Positions 35,199 through 42,722 of a DNA stretch of 64,000 nt are shown here, one piece after another. The stretch is from Isoptericola croceus (GTDB taxonomy: Bacteria > Actinomycetota > Actinomycetes > Actinomycetales > Cellulomonadaceae): the NCBI RefSeq assembly GCF_029382255.1, contig NZ_JARLLG010000014.1, forward strand, positions 1 to 64,000. The letters are read 5' to 3'. Every line of letters starts with the position of its first letter. Within the stretch, counting starts at the first letter, position 1. The notes beneath the pieces are model-generated. The model was not told the origin of the DNA. It was given only the letters and a program-made list of their open reading frames with translations, and ran no database searches. Made by a program: the position numbers and the translations under genes.

Positions 35199-35567
35199 GA
35201 GCTTGCGGGTAATGGTGGCAGCCTTGGTCTTCTCCTGGGTCGGTGGCGGCCCGTCTGGCCGCCCTCATCCCCCAAGGCCGCCGAGGGGCAAGGCCGCCCT
35301 CGTCGTGCTGACGGCGAGGGACGCCGGCGTTCCGCTGGGGTGTCGGATCCGGGACAACTGCACCGATAGTGGATCGCCCTGCGGCGATCCACTCAGCTCC
35401 GGCGCCTGAGGTGTGCTTCGGCAACGTCCTGTCCCGGCAAGGGATGACGTCCCTACGATCATCCGGAGAACGATCACCAGCATCGAGTGAGGGGGCGCAC
35501 GTGCCAACCGCACTACTGCCGCTGTCCGCGCTCAATGCCGAACTGAGCGCGCTTCCAACTACTACGC
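35199..35567. other. 369-bp region without a firm gene
   Basis: Contains a perfect hairpin (35368-35393) and, on the plus strand, GTGAGGGGGCGCAC followed by GTG at 35501 opening MPTALLPLSALNAELSAL, which runs into the end of the LuxR gene. That frame may be the start of a gene cut off by rearrangement. Nothing else is seen. Confidence 0.4.
35368..35393. repeat. perfect palindromic hairpin
   Basis: 11-bp arms AGTGGATCGCC / GGCGATCCACT around CTGC, with no U-tract. Could be a terminator, a recombination site or the end of a lost element. Confidence 0.6.
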
Positions 35568-37190
35568 TCACACCAGCCGGTGCTGGTAGGCGAACGCGGC
35601 GGCGGCGGTGCGGGAGCCGACGTTGAGCTTGGTGAAGATGTTGGACAGGTGCCGGGCCACGGTCTTCTGCGACAGCACCAGCTCCTCGGCGATCTCCGGG
35701 TTGCTCTTGCCCGCGGCCACCAGCCGCAGCACCTCAACCTCCCGCGGGCTGAGGCCTCCAGGCGCCTCTCCCTCGCCGAGCAGGTCGGCCACCTCCCGCT
35801 CCGTGGGCTTCGCACCGAGTTCGGCGAAGGTGGTGCGCGCAGCGGTGAGGTCCGCGACTGCGGAATCCTCATCGCCAAGCAGACGCAGCGCCCGGCCGAC
35901 CAGCACCCGGCTCCGCGCCGCCTCGTACGGCGCGGAGAGCCGGTGCCAGCGGTCGAGCGCGTGACGCGCGCCGGCGAGGCACGACTCGGCGTCTCCCCGG
36001 GCCAGCGCGACCTTCGCGTCCGCGTAGCAGCCAGCGGCCCGCAACGCGGTGCAGTCGAACGATGCGCCGATGTCACGCAGCTGCTCCACGAGAGGAGCCG
36101 CCTCGTCAGGCTCGCCGATCTCGACCAGCACGTCGACGGCGGCCGGGAGCACCTGTGAGCGGTGCACCGGGTCCTGCCGCTCGGTGAGCAGCCGTCGGAC
36201 AGCGGCCACCGCGGCATCACGACGCCCTCGCTCCAGCCACAGCAGGGCCCGCCCGGGCTGGGCCGGGTGCCCGTGCTGCGCAGCCTGGTCGTAGGCGGCC
36301 TCGGCGGCGTCGTGCTCGCCGCGCAGCCGATGCACCTCGGCCCGCTCGTAGTACGCCAGCCCGACCGCCGGACCTGCGCCGGACTCTGCATACCGCGCCG
36401 CCGCATGGTGGAGTTCGGCAACGGCGTCGTCGAAGGCGCCGTGCAGCTTCATCAGCTGCCCCCGGTGGACGGCGCACTGACCGGTGAACGCGACCAGGCC
36501 CGGCTGCGCGTCGCACCAGTTCGTGAGGGCGTGCGTCCACTGGCCTGCCCGGCCGAAGTCGGAGATCTCCTGGCAGGCCTCGATCGACGAGCAGTAGACG
36601 ACCCCGGAGAAGATCGGCGACACCTCGCCGGCCACGACCGAGATCATCGCCTCGTCGAGCAGGCGCAGCCCATCGGCGACGCGCCCCGAGAAGATGGAGA
36701 GCCGGCCTTGCATGTGCAGGCCCACCGCTAACAGATCCTGGTCTCCAAAGCGTCGGCCGTACTCGGTGACCTCGGGGGCCGCCTGCAGGGCGTCGGGGAA
36801 CTCGCCCTTCATGATGTGACCGAGCGTGACACGCTCCTGCAGGTAACCCCGCTCCACGACGTCCTCACCGAGGTCGTCAAGCAGGCGCTGGCCCTTCGAG
36901 AGCCAGCCGTTGCCGACCGCGACCTCGCCGGCGCCCCACAGTGTGGCGGTCAGCCAGTAGGCAACGCGCACCGCGCCGGGCACGTCGCCCAGCTCGAGTT
37001 TGGCCTGGTAGGCCCGCTGCAGGGCCTGCACCACGTCGTTGGTGCGACCGAGCAGGAAAGCGGCGGTCGCCAGCGCCACGAAGTCGTCGGGCTCGAGCTC
37101 TGTGTCGCCTAGGCCCGACAGCGCCTGGTACGCCGACACCCACTCCCGTCGCTCGTAGGCCTCGCGCGCACGTCGTAGATCCTCGATCAC
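35568..37190 (-). CDS. LuxR-family regulator with TPR-like N-terminal region
   Basis: 540 residues from GTG 37190 (GTG 37196 is close; the longer open frame upstream has no gene-like content). About 450 residues of helical TPR-like repeats (ALWGAGEVAVGNGW, AYYERAEVHRLRGEHDAAEAAYDQAA) precede a C-terminal LuxR HTH (GLSPREVEVLRLVAAGKSNPEIAEEL...TVARHLSNIFTKLNV, ~475-535). There is no P-loop, so it is not a full LAL/MalT regulator. It lies on the same strand as the two monooxygenases and the hydrolase and is probably their activator, responding to an unknown small molecule. Confidence 0.87.
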   Translation of the reverse strand: MIEDLRRAREAYERREWVSAYQALSGLGDTELEPDDFVALATAAFLLGRTNDVVQALQRAYQAKLELGDVPGAVRVAYWLTATLWGAGEVAVGNGWLSKGQRLLDDLGEDVVERGYLQERVTLGHIMKGEFPDALQAAPEVTEYGRRFGDQDLLAVGLHMQGRLSIFSGRVADGLRLLDEAMISVVAGEVSPIFSGVVYCSSIEACQEISDFGRAGQWTHALTNWCDAQPGLVAFTGQCAVHRGQLMKLHGAFDDAVAELHHAAARYAESGAGPAVGLAYYERAEVHRLRGEHDAAEAAYDQAAQHGHPAQPGRALLWLERGRRDAAVAAVRRLLTERQDPVHRSQVLPAAVDVLVEIGEPDEAAPLVEQLRDIGASFDCTALRAAGCYADAKVALARGDAESCLAGARHALDRWHRLSAPYEAARSRVLVGRALRLLGDEDSAVADLTAARTTFAELGAKPTEREVADLLGEGEAPGGLSPREVEVLRLVAAGKSNPEIAEELVLSQKTVARHLSNIFTKLNVGSRTAAAAFAYQHRLV

Positions 37191-37211
37191 GCCCACCCCA
37201 GCGATGATACT

Positions 37212-37259
37212 GACGAAGGCCCCGGACCGATGCGGTTTCACGAACCCGGGGTCTTCGTC
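37212..37259. terminator. bidirectional hairpin sharing 20 bp with tRNA terminator
   Basis: Arms GACGAAGGCCCCGG / CCGGGGTCTTCGTC. Its first 20 bases (37212-37231) equal 25781-25800, the start of the tRNA-Val terminator. Confidence 0.6.
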
Positions 37260-37525
37260 CGCTCCCACATACCGACGGCCGGCGGCAGCAGGGCCACCAG
37301 CGCAGCGGCGGACTGCACGTAGAACTGGACCGCGCCGATGGGCACCAGGCGGGCGAGAGCGAACACGACCAGCGCGCCGGCGACCACGCCGTCGAGCCTT
37401 CCTCCCAGGGGACGCGTGCGCATCACGGCCACGGCGAAGGCGACTCAGCCGAGGAGGAACACCAGCGACCCGCCGAAGAGGAACACCAGGAGCCACTCCT
37501 TCAGGGCCGCCTGAGTGGCCTCCAT
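37238..37525 (-). pseudogene. small membrane-protein gene with internal stop
   Basis: ATG 37525 opens MEATQAALKEWLLVFLFGG SLVFLLG, then TGA at 37447-37445, then the same frame continues with VAFAVAVMRTRPLGGRLDG and two more hydrophobic helices to 37238. If the TGA were TGG, a 95-residue three-helix membrane protein would result. A shorter product could restart at 37432. No family recognised. Confidence 0.55.
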
Positions 37526-37659
37526 GTCCGCACCGCCACAGAAAGGCGGCGAGCAGCAGCACCGGGCCGAAGCCCCGTCGAGATGGCGGCCCACCTCCCC
37601 GGCGTGGGCGCTACCGCTTCGGCGCCTGACCCGGCGTTCTGGTCAATTCTGACGGACAT
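37501..37659 (-). CDS. possible 52-aa ORF with strong ribosome site
   Basis: ATG 37659 is preceded by AGGAGG at 6 nt, one of the best ribosome sites in the window, but the 52-residue product (starts MSVRIDQNAGSG, ends Arg-rich) has an unnatural C-terminus. A +1 shift near 37545 would join it to the small membrane protein that follows (37525). Probably the real start of that decayed gene. Confidence 0.4.
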   Translation of the reverse strand: MSVRIDQNAGSGAEAVAPTPGRWAAISTGLRPGAAARRLSVAVRTWRPLRRP

Positions 37660-37688
37660 GACGAACCTCCTGGTTGCGGTAGCAGTCC

Positions 37689-38789
37689 TCACGCGGCGAT
37701 CGCTTCGCGGGCCCTCGTGTGTTCAGTGATGTGCTGGGCGACGTAGGACGCGTCGCGGCCGACACCGGGGAGCACGGAGGACGCGACGGCGTACTGGAAC
37801 AGCAGCCCGCAGAAGTACAGGCCGGGAACGTCCTCGGCAACGCCGCGGTACTCGCGGGGCCAGCCGTCGTCCCCGACGACGGGGAGGTCGATCCAGCCGA
37901 AGGCGGGCGCGCTGCCGGTGCACCACACCACGGCCGCCACGTCGAGGACGGTGCCGTCGGCGAGCATGGGCCGCCCGTCACGGACGCCGACGACGCGGGC
38001 CTCGCGCCGAGTGACCCCCCGGTCGGCCAGGTCCTTCGCCCGGACGCGTCCGACCGGGATGCCGTGCGTGCGGAAGTGGCGCATCATCCTGCGGCCCATC
38101 GGAGTGCGCCGGGTGAGGACGTGCCGCGCGAGGAACACGAAGACCGGCACGAACGCCCGGTCCGCCCGCGAGCCGGGACGGAACGGCTCGTGGCCGGGGT
38201 CCCGGCCACTGAGCGTCACCGGACGGTCGGCGGCCAGCTCGTGGGCGATCTCGCAGCCGGAGTTGGCTGCCCCGACCACCAAGGTGGGGCCGGCCGGTAG
38301 CTGGTCGGGGCGCTGGTACTGGCTCGAGTGCAGCTGTTCGATGCCGGGGTCGAGCTGCCCCGCGAAGGCGGGCACGCGCGGCACGCAGCCGTTGCCCCCG
38401 GTGGCCACGACGACGTTCGCGCAGGTGATCGTCTCGGCTCCCAGGTGCGCGGTGAACCCTCCTTCGACCCGGCCCTCCAACCGATCGACCCGGGTGCGCA
38501 GCCGCACCGGCAGGGCATGCACCAAGGCGTAGGTCTCAAGGTAGGCGGCGACCTCGTCCTTGCCGGGGAACTGCCAAGACCCGCCCGGAAACGGGAGCCC
38601 GGGCAGGCTGTTGTATCGCCCGGGAGTGAAGAGTCGCAGCGAGTCCCAGTGACGGCGCCAGCTGTCGCCCACCCGCTCGACGCCGTCCACGATCAGTAGC
38701 TCCCGGCCGCGCCGCTGGAGCTCATACCCGGTAGCGAGGCCTGCCTGACCCGCACCGATGATCAGCGAGTCGATGTGCTGGGTCGACAT
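37689..38789 (-). CDS. flavin-dependent monooxygenase-like oxidoreductase, copy 1
   Basis: 366 residues from ATG 38789. FAD-binding Rossmann motif IIGAGQAGLATGYEL near the N-terminus, second (NADPH) Rossmann VVGAANSGCEIAHEL (~165), and WCTG...F-C-G-L near the end with GRDASYVAQHI; this is the CzcO/YwqF-like NAD(P)/FAD monooxygenase family. It is a tandem paralogue of the next upstream gene, with matching length and SLRLFTPG, EVAAYLETYAL and other blocks. Substrate unknown; oxygenation of a ketone, sulfide or amine is possible. 10 nt from the stop of copy 2, so one operon. Confidence 0.87.
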   Translation of the reverse strand: MSTQHIDSLIIGAGQAGLATGYELQRRGRELLIVDGVERVGDSWRRHWDSLRLFTPGRYNSLPGLPFPGGSWQFPGKDEVAAYLETYALVHALPVRLRTRVDRLEGRVEGGFTAHLGAETITCANVVVATGGNGCVPRVPAFAGQLDPGIEQLHSSQYQRPDQLPAGPTLVVGAANSGCEIAHELAADRPVTLSGRDPGHEPFRPGSRADRAFVPVFVFLARHVLTRRTPMGRRMMRHFRTHGIPVGRVRAKDLADRGVTRREARVVGVRDGRPMLADGTVLDVAAVVWCTGSAPAFGWIDLPVVGDDGWPREYRGVAEDVPGLYFCGLLFQYAVASSVLPGVGRDASYVAQHITEHTRAREAIAA

Positions 38790-38799
38790 CACCGACACC

Positions 38800-39906
38800 T
38801 CACGCGGCGACCGGAGCCTTGGCGGCTGCCCGGGCGACGATCTGCTTCGCGAGGTACGCCGCGTCGCGTCCGACACCGTGCACCTCGCCGGAGGAGAACG
38901 CGTACTGGAACCACATGCCGCAGTAGAAGAGTCCGGGGATCTCCTCGACCACCCCGCGGAACTCCACCGGCCAGCCGTCGGCCATCGGCACCGGTAGGTC
39001 GACCCAGCGCCAGTCGTGCCGGAACCCGGTGCACCAGATCACGTTGGCCACGTCGAAGGTCCGCTCGTCCGCCAGCACAGGCCTACCGTCGGTGTCGACG
39101 CCGGCCACATGCTCCTGGACCCACTCGGCCCCGCGCTCCACCAGATGGCGTTCCTTGACCCGCAACTGCGGCGCGCCGTGGTGGCGCGTCTGGCCCATCA
39201 CCTTGCGGCCCAATGGAGTGCACCGAGTGAGGACGTGCTGGAAAGCGAAGCTGATCATCGGCATCCCCAGCTTCCACAGTCTGGTTCCCCACTCGAACGG
39301 GATGGCTCCGCGGCTGGGTCCGACCATCGTGACCGGCCTGCTCGCTGCCAGTTCGTAGGCGATGTCCAACCCGCTGTGCGACGCGCCCACCACCAGCGTG
39401 GGGCCGTCGAGGAGCTGCTCGGGCGAGTGGTAGTCGGCCGAGTGCAACTGCCGGATCCGCGGGTCGAGGTCGTCGGCGAACGGGGGCATCACCGGCGTAC
39501 GACCGAAGCTGCCGACGGCGAGCACGACGTTGTCGCAGGTGATCTGATCGCCGCCCAGGTCGACGATGTAGCCGCCATCGGGACGCTGGGACAGCCGCTG
39601 GACCCGGGTCTGCATCCGGACCGGAAGGTCGGAGGTGAGGGCATAGAGCTCGAGGTAGTCGGCGAACTCGTCCTTGGTCGGGAAGTGCCACCGGTCCTCG
39701 GCGGGGAAGTCGAGGCCGTCAAGGCAGTTGAGCCAGGCCGGGGTGAAGAGCCGCAGACTGTCGTAGTGGCAGCGCCAGTTGTCACCGATCCGATCGTTGC
39801 CGTCGACTATCAGGAACTCGCGACCGCGCTGCTTGAGGTGGTAGCCGGTGCTCAGGCCGGCCTGGCCCGCTCCGATGATCAGGGTCTCGATGTGCTGCGT
39901 GGTCAT
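38800..39906 (-). CDS. flavin-dependent monooxygenase-like oxidoreductase, copy 2
   Basis: 368 residues, ATG 39906 with GGAG before it. Same plan as copy 1: IIGAGQAGLSTGYHL, RIGDNWRCHYDSLRLFTPA, second nucleotide site VVGASHSGLDIAYEL, and WCTGFRHDWRW near the end. The pair diverged well before entry here, as identity is only partial. Follows the alpha/beta hydrolase gene in the same operon; Baeyer-Villiger-type oxidation followed by ester hydrolysis would make sense of that pairing (inference). Confidence 0.87.
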   Translation of the reverse strand: MTTQHIETLIIGAGQAGLSTGYHLKQRGREFLIVDGNDRIGDNWRCHYDSLRLFTPAWLNCLDGLDFPAEDRWHFPTKDEFADYLELYALTSDLPVRMQTRVQRLSQRPDGGYIVDLGGDQITCDNVVLAVGSFGRTPVMPPFADDLDPRIRQLHSADYHSPEQLLDGPTLVVGASHSGLDIAYELAASRPVTMVGPSRGAIPFEWGTRLWKLGMPMISFAFQHVLTRCTPLGRKVMGQTRHHGAPQLRVKERHLVERGAEWVQEHVAGVDTDGRPVLADERTFDVANVIWCTGFRHDWRWVDLPVPMADGWPVEFRGVVEEIPGLFYCGMWFQYAFSSGEVHGVGRDAAYLAKQIVARAAAKAPVAA

Positions 39907-39937
39907 CTGGATCTCCTCCGGTGATGGGTGGTGGTGA

Positions 39938-40864
39938 TCAATGCGTGTCGAGGAACTCGTGGGTGAGCGCGGCGACCTGCCCTGCCCGATGCAGCCAGGG
40001 AGCGTGACCGCCGGGCATGACGTGCAGGTCGGCGTCCGGCATGTGCTCGACGGCGCGACGTCCGGCGTCGGGCGAGCCGAACCCGTCCTGCTCCCCCCAG
40101 ACGAGCCGCACCGGGTGCGTGATCCTTCGCAACTGGTCAGCCGTCACCGCGACCTTGGGCCGCGGCCAGGTCCAGCTCATGACCGACCGCATCAACCCGA
40201 CGAGGTCCCGTCGGCGGTGCGGCATCAGCTGGCCAGCGACCATGACGTCGCGGATCTCGTCGAGGCCGACCGGGTCCTCGCCGACCATGCGGATGATCTG
40301 TTCGGCTCCCTTGACCGAGGGCTTCTGCAACGACAGCAGCAGCTTGCCGAGGGCGGGGATCGACACCAGCCGCCACGGCAGGATGGCGGAGGTGTCCAGG
40401 AAGAACGCCGGGCAGGCAATCATCACCTGCGAGCGCACCCGCCCCGGCTGCTCCCATGCCAGCCAGGTGGTCCACAGCGAGCCCATCGACTGGGTCACGA
40501 ACGGCCCCGGGCCGATCTCGAGCGCGTCAAGAATGTCGGCCAGGTAGGCGACAGCGGTGCGCCGGAATGTGGTGTGGTGGTAGCGGACCGGATCGGTGAG
40601 GCCATTGCCCGGCAGCTCGATCGCGTAGAGCGTGTGGCCGGAGAGCTCCGCCATCAACGGCGCCCAGAAGACGGCCGGAATCGCGCCGCCGATCACCAGC
40701 GGAAGCGGCGGCCCTTCTCCTGTCACGAGCACCTGCGCCCGCCCGCTGATCGAGGGGACGTCGACGAACCGGGACTGTGCCGGCACCTGGTAGCGGTCGA
40801 GAACTCGCTGCTGCGCGTCCCGGAAGGCGGCCGTCGCCTCGTCCGTCGCGCTCTGGGTCGTCAT
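39938..40864 (-). CDS. alpha/beta hydrolase
   Basis: 308 residues. Nucleophile elbow VTQSMGSLW (~125, Ser between Gln and Met; first small residue is Thr in place of Gly), acid in VWGEQDGFG, and His in PGGHAPWLH. HAEL-like oxyanion strand is PLVIGGAIPAVFW. Start ATG 40864 follows TAGCGT by 7 nt, so a leaderless message beginning the operon hydrolase, FMO 2, FMO 1 (then LuxR). Likely an esterase acting on a product of the monooxygenases. Confidence 0.87.
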   Translation of the reverse strand: MTTQSATDEATAAFRDAQQRVLDRYQVPAQSRFVDVPSISGRAQVLVTGEGPPLPLVIGGAIPAVFWAPLMAELSGHTLYAIELPGNGLTDPVRYHHTTFRRTAVAYLADILDALEIGPGPFVTQSMGSLWTTWLAWEQPGRVRSQVMIACPAFFLDTSAILPWRLVSIPALGKLLLSLQKPSVKGAEQIIRMVGEDPVGLDEIRDVMVAGQLMPHRRRDLVGLMRSVMSWTWPRPKVAVTADQLRRITHPVRLVWGEQDGFGSPDAGRRAVEHMPDADLHVMPGGHAPWLHRAGQVAALTHEFLDTH

Positions 40865-40877
40865 ACAGAAGACGCTA
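40865..40877 (-). promoter_or_regulatory. -10 box of hydrolase-monooxygenase operon
   Basis: TAGCGT, 7 nt (CTTCTGT), ATG. The island genes use the same leaderless layout as the core chromosome. Confidence 0.55.
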
Positions 40878-40963
40878 GGAACACAGGACCGGAACCGCTT
40901 CGGACGCGATACCCATTCGCCAGCGTCGGTTGATGGGTGAATCTGCGCACCGGGCATGGATCG

Positions 40964-41098
40964 TGGCCACGTGCCCAGGCGGCAAGTGTCGCCGGCGGCG
41001 CGGCGGCCGCCTGGGCGCTGGTCACGAGGTAGACGACCTCGACGTGCTTGTTCTTGCCCGTGATCGTGGTGGTGCGCCGTAGCCGGGCGACCTGGACC
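40964..41098 (-). pseudogene. ISAs1-family transposase remnant
   Basis: About 45 codons reading VQVARLRRTTTITGKNKHVE and VVYLVTSAQAAAAPPATLAAWARGH, a stretch typical of the middle of ISAs1-family transposases. It stops matching after ARGH, where the family continues with W-x-x-E-N. The other end abuts the 19-bp attachment repeat exactly. It marks the right edge of the island. Confidence 0.75.
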
Positions 41099-41117
41099 AT
41101 CCCAGTATCGCCCACCA
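41099..41117 (+). repeat. island attachment repeat, right (attR)
   Basis: Exact direct copy of 26391-26409. It continues CC-CACGAAGGCCCC..., the same layout as after tRNA-Val copy 1, so this junction shows the pre-insertion sequence. Confidence 0.85.
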
Positions 41118-41120
41118 CCC

Positions 41121-41156
41121 ACGAAGGCCCCGGACCGATCGGTCTGGGGCCTTCGT
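41121..41156 (+). terminator. displaced tRNA-Val terminator
   Basis: ACGAAGGCCCCGGACC / GGTCTGGGGCCTTCGT around GATC, one G-T pair. Nearly identical to 25783-25816. It must once have followed tRNA-Val copy 2. Confidence 0.88.
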
Positions 41157-41232
41157 CGTGCTCCGCGGGCGCTGTGCGGAACCGGCCCGCCGCTCTGTCA
41201 GAATACGGGCGAACCTCACGAAGGAGACGCCC

Positions 41233-41988
41233 TTGCCCCGCTCGTCCTCCGACGGCCCTGCCCGTCCCCGCCGCTTCCTGCGACTGGCGATCCCCGTCGT
41301 CGTCCTCGTCGTCGCGGGAGCCGTGACGTTCGGCGACCTGGCCCGGATCGCTGACGGCCCCCTCGCCTCGCTGGTGCTCGGTACCGACGTCGAGCAGGCC
41401 GCCCCGGGGACCGCGCTGGCGGCCCTGGACGATCTCGCCGTCAAGGGCCGCGCCCCGAAGACCGGCTACGACCGGGACGAGTTCGGCCCCGCCTGGGCAG
41501 ACGTCGACCGCAACGGGTGCGACACGCGCAACGACATCCTCGCGCGGGACCTCACCGCCGTCACCTACGAGTCGGGCACCCGCGAGTGCGTGGTCCTGAC
41601 CGGAGAGCTGGCCGACCCGTACACCGGGACCGACATCGACTTCCGGCGCGGACGGACCACCTCGAGCGCGGTCCAGATCGACCACGTCGTCGCGCTCTCC
41701 GACGCCTGGCAGAAGGGCGCGCAGGCGCTGGACGACGAGGCACGCCGCGAGCTGGCGAACGACCCGCTGAACCTGCTCGCCGTCGACGGCCCGACGAACG
41801 GGGCCAAGGGCGACGGCGACACCGCGACGTGGCTCCCCCCGGACAACGGGTACCGCTGCGAGTACGTCGCCCGCCAGGTCGCCGTCAAGCTGCGCTACGA
41901 GCTGTGGGTCACCGCGCCGGAGGGCGACGCCATGGAGCGGGTGCTGTCCACGTGCCCCGACGAGCCGCTGCCTGCCGCGCACCCGTGA
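41233..41988 (+). CDS. membrane-anchored or secreted HNH endonuclease (DUF1524-like)
   Basis: 251 residues from TTG 41233 with AAGGAG 7 nt upstream. Arg-rich start and one hydrophobic segment (~13-35) suggest a signal anchor or secreted form. The nuclease part has IDHVVALSDAWQKGA (~146; catalytic His and metal Asp) and NDPLNLLAVDGPTNGAKGD, as in GmrSD C-terminal/DUF1524-type HNH nucleases. Two or more Cys (NGCDT, RECVV, RCEY, STCP) may form disulfides outside the cell. Probably extracellular DNA degradation for nutrient use. First core gene after the island. Confidence 0.85.
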   Translation: MPRSSSDGPARPRRFLRLAIPVVVLVVAGAVTFGDLARIADGPLASLVLGTDVEQAAPGTALAALDDLAVKGRAPKTGYDRDEFGPAWADVDRNGCDTRNDILARDLTAVTYESGTRECVVLTGELADPYTGTDIDFRRGRTTSSAVQIDHVVALSDAWQKGAQALDDEARRELANDPLNLLAVDGPTNGAKGDGDTATWLPPDNGYRCEYVARQVAVKLRYELWVTAPEGDAMERVLSTCPDEPLPAAHP

Positions 41989-42000
41989 TCGACGGGCCGG

Positions 42001-42013
42001 TAGGCTCGCCGAC
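42001..42013 (+). promoter_or_regulatory. -10 box, leaderless 97-aa protein
   Basis: TAGGCT, 7 nt, GTG. Confidence 0.5.
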
Positions 42014-42307
42014 GTGGAACCCGACCGCAGCGCCGAGAGCCCGCCCGCCGTCTCCGCCGTTATGCACCGCGCCAAGGTGCGCGCACGGGCCTCGCACGTG
42101 ACCGTCGGTCAGGCACGTCATCACGACGACGGCACGGTCGAGATCGACTGCTCGTGCGGCATGGTCCTGCGCAACGGGCCGCAGTGGTCGCTGGACGAAC
42201 ACATCCGCCTGCACCGGGCGGAGGCTCGTTACCTCGCCGTCAGTGAGGTGGCGCCGGCGGGCATGCCCCGGCTGATCGAGGTCGGGGCGGACCGCAGACC
42301 GCGCTGA
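42014..42307 (+). CDS. 97-aa protein with DCSCG motif, unknown function
   Basis: Starts GTG 42014 (26 nt after the HNH gene). Contains EIDCSCGMVLRNGPQWSLDEHIRLHRAEARYL: C-x-C plus two His spaced like a small metal site. Soluble. No known family recognised; the motif suggests zinc binding. Confidence 0.7.
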   Translation: MEPDRSAESPPAVSAVMHRAKVRARASHVTVGQARHHDDGTVEIDCSCGMVLRNGPQWSLDEHIRLHRAEARYLAVSEVAPAGMPRLIEVGADRRPR

Positions 42308-42312
42308 GCACC

Positions 42313-42546
42313 TCAGAGCTCGTCGGGGTCGTCCCAGGAGTGCCCGCTCGAGGCTCCCTCGTGGGGGTGTCGTTCTGCCTGCGACAGCGAGGTGGGAGCC
42401 TTGCTGGCGTCCCCTCCCACCCGCGGGTCTCCGTGCGGGTCCGTGCGCGACCGACGTCGAGGCGCGATCCGAGCCTGTGACGCGATCGACTCGTCGAGGA
42501 GGTGCCTGCCCCGTTTCGGGCTGCCCTCTCCCTGGTCTCTGCTCAT
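42313..42546 (-). CDS. 77-aa basic/hydrophilic protein, unknown
   Basis: ATG 42546 to stop 42313, codon choice like real genes here. Sequence is disordered-looking: SPKRGRHLLDESIAS, ARIAPRRRSRTD, ending SSGHSWDDPDEL. Ends 5 nt from the convergent 97-aa gene. No family recognised; may be a small actinobacterial protein. Confidence 0.45.
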   Translation of the reverse strand: MSRDQGEGSPKRGRHLLDESIASQARIAPRRRSRTDPHGDPRVGGDASKAPTSLSQAERHPHEGASSGHSWDDPDEL

Positions 42547-42709
42547 GTTTCAGGTCTACCAGCGAGTGGACTCGTTCGCCCTCGCTTGGCACACTTTTTT
42601 CTGAACGCGAACCGGTTCGCCACCGGTTCGTCACACCGTCGCCTGCGATCGCTCCCCGCGGTGACCGACGCGCCAGCGGACCGGTCCCACCCGTCACCAC
42701 GGACAGGAC

Positions 42710-42722
42710 TATGGTGTCGGGC
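42710..42722 (+). promoter_or_regulatory. -10 box, leaderless TreZ-like gene
   Basis: TATGGT, 7 nt, GTG. This decides the start at 42723 against an ATG inside the box (42711). Confidence 0.5.

Noticed and set aside
37445-37447. TGA read as selenocysteine in the small membrane protein
   Set aside because: No SECIS-like stem right after the codon and no redox motif; a TGG-to-TGA change in a decaying gene is simpler.
41233-41988. HNH gene as part of the island
   Set aside because: It lies beyond the right attachment repeat and the displaced tRNA terminator, so it belongs to the original chromosome.
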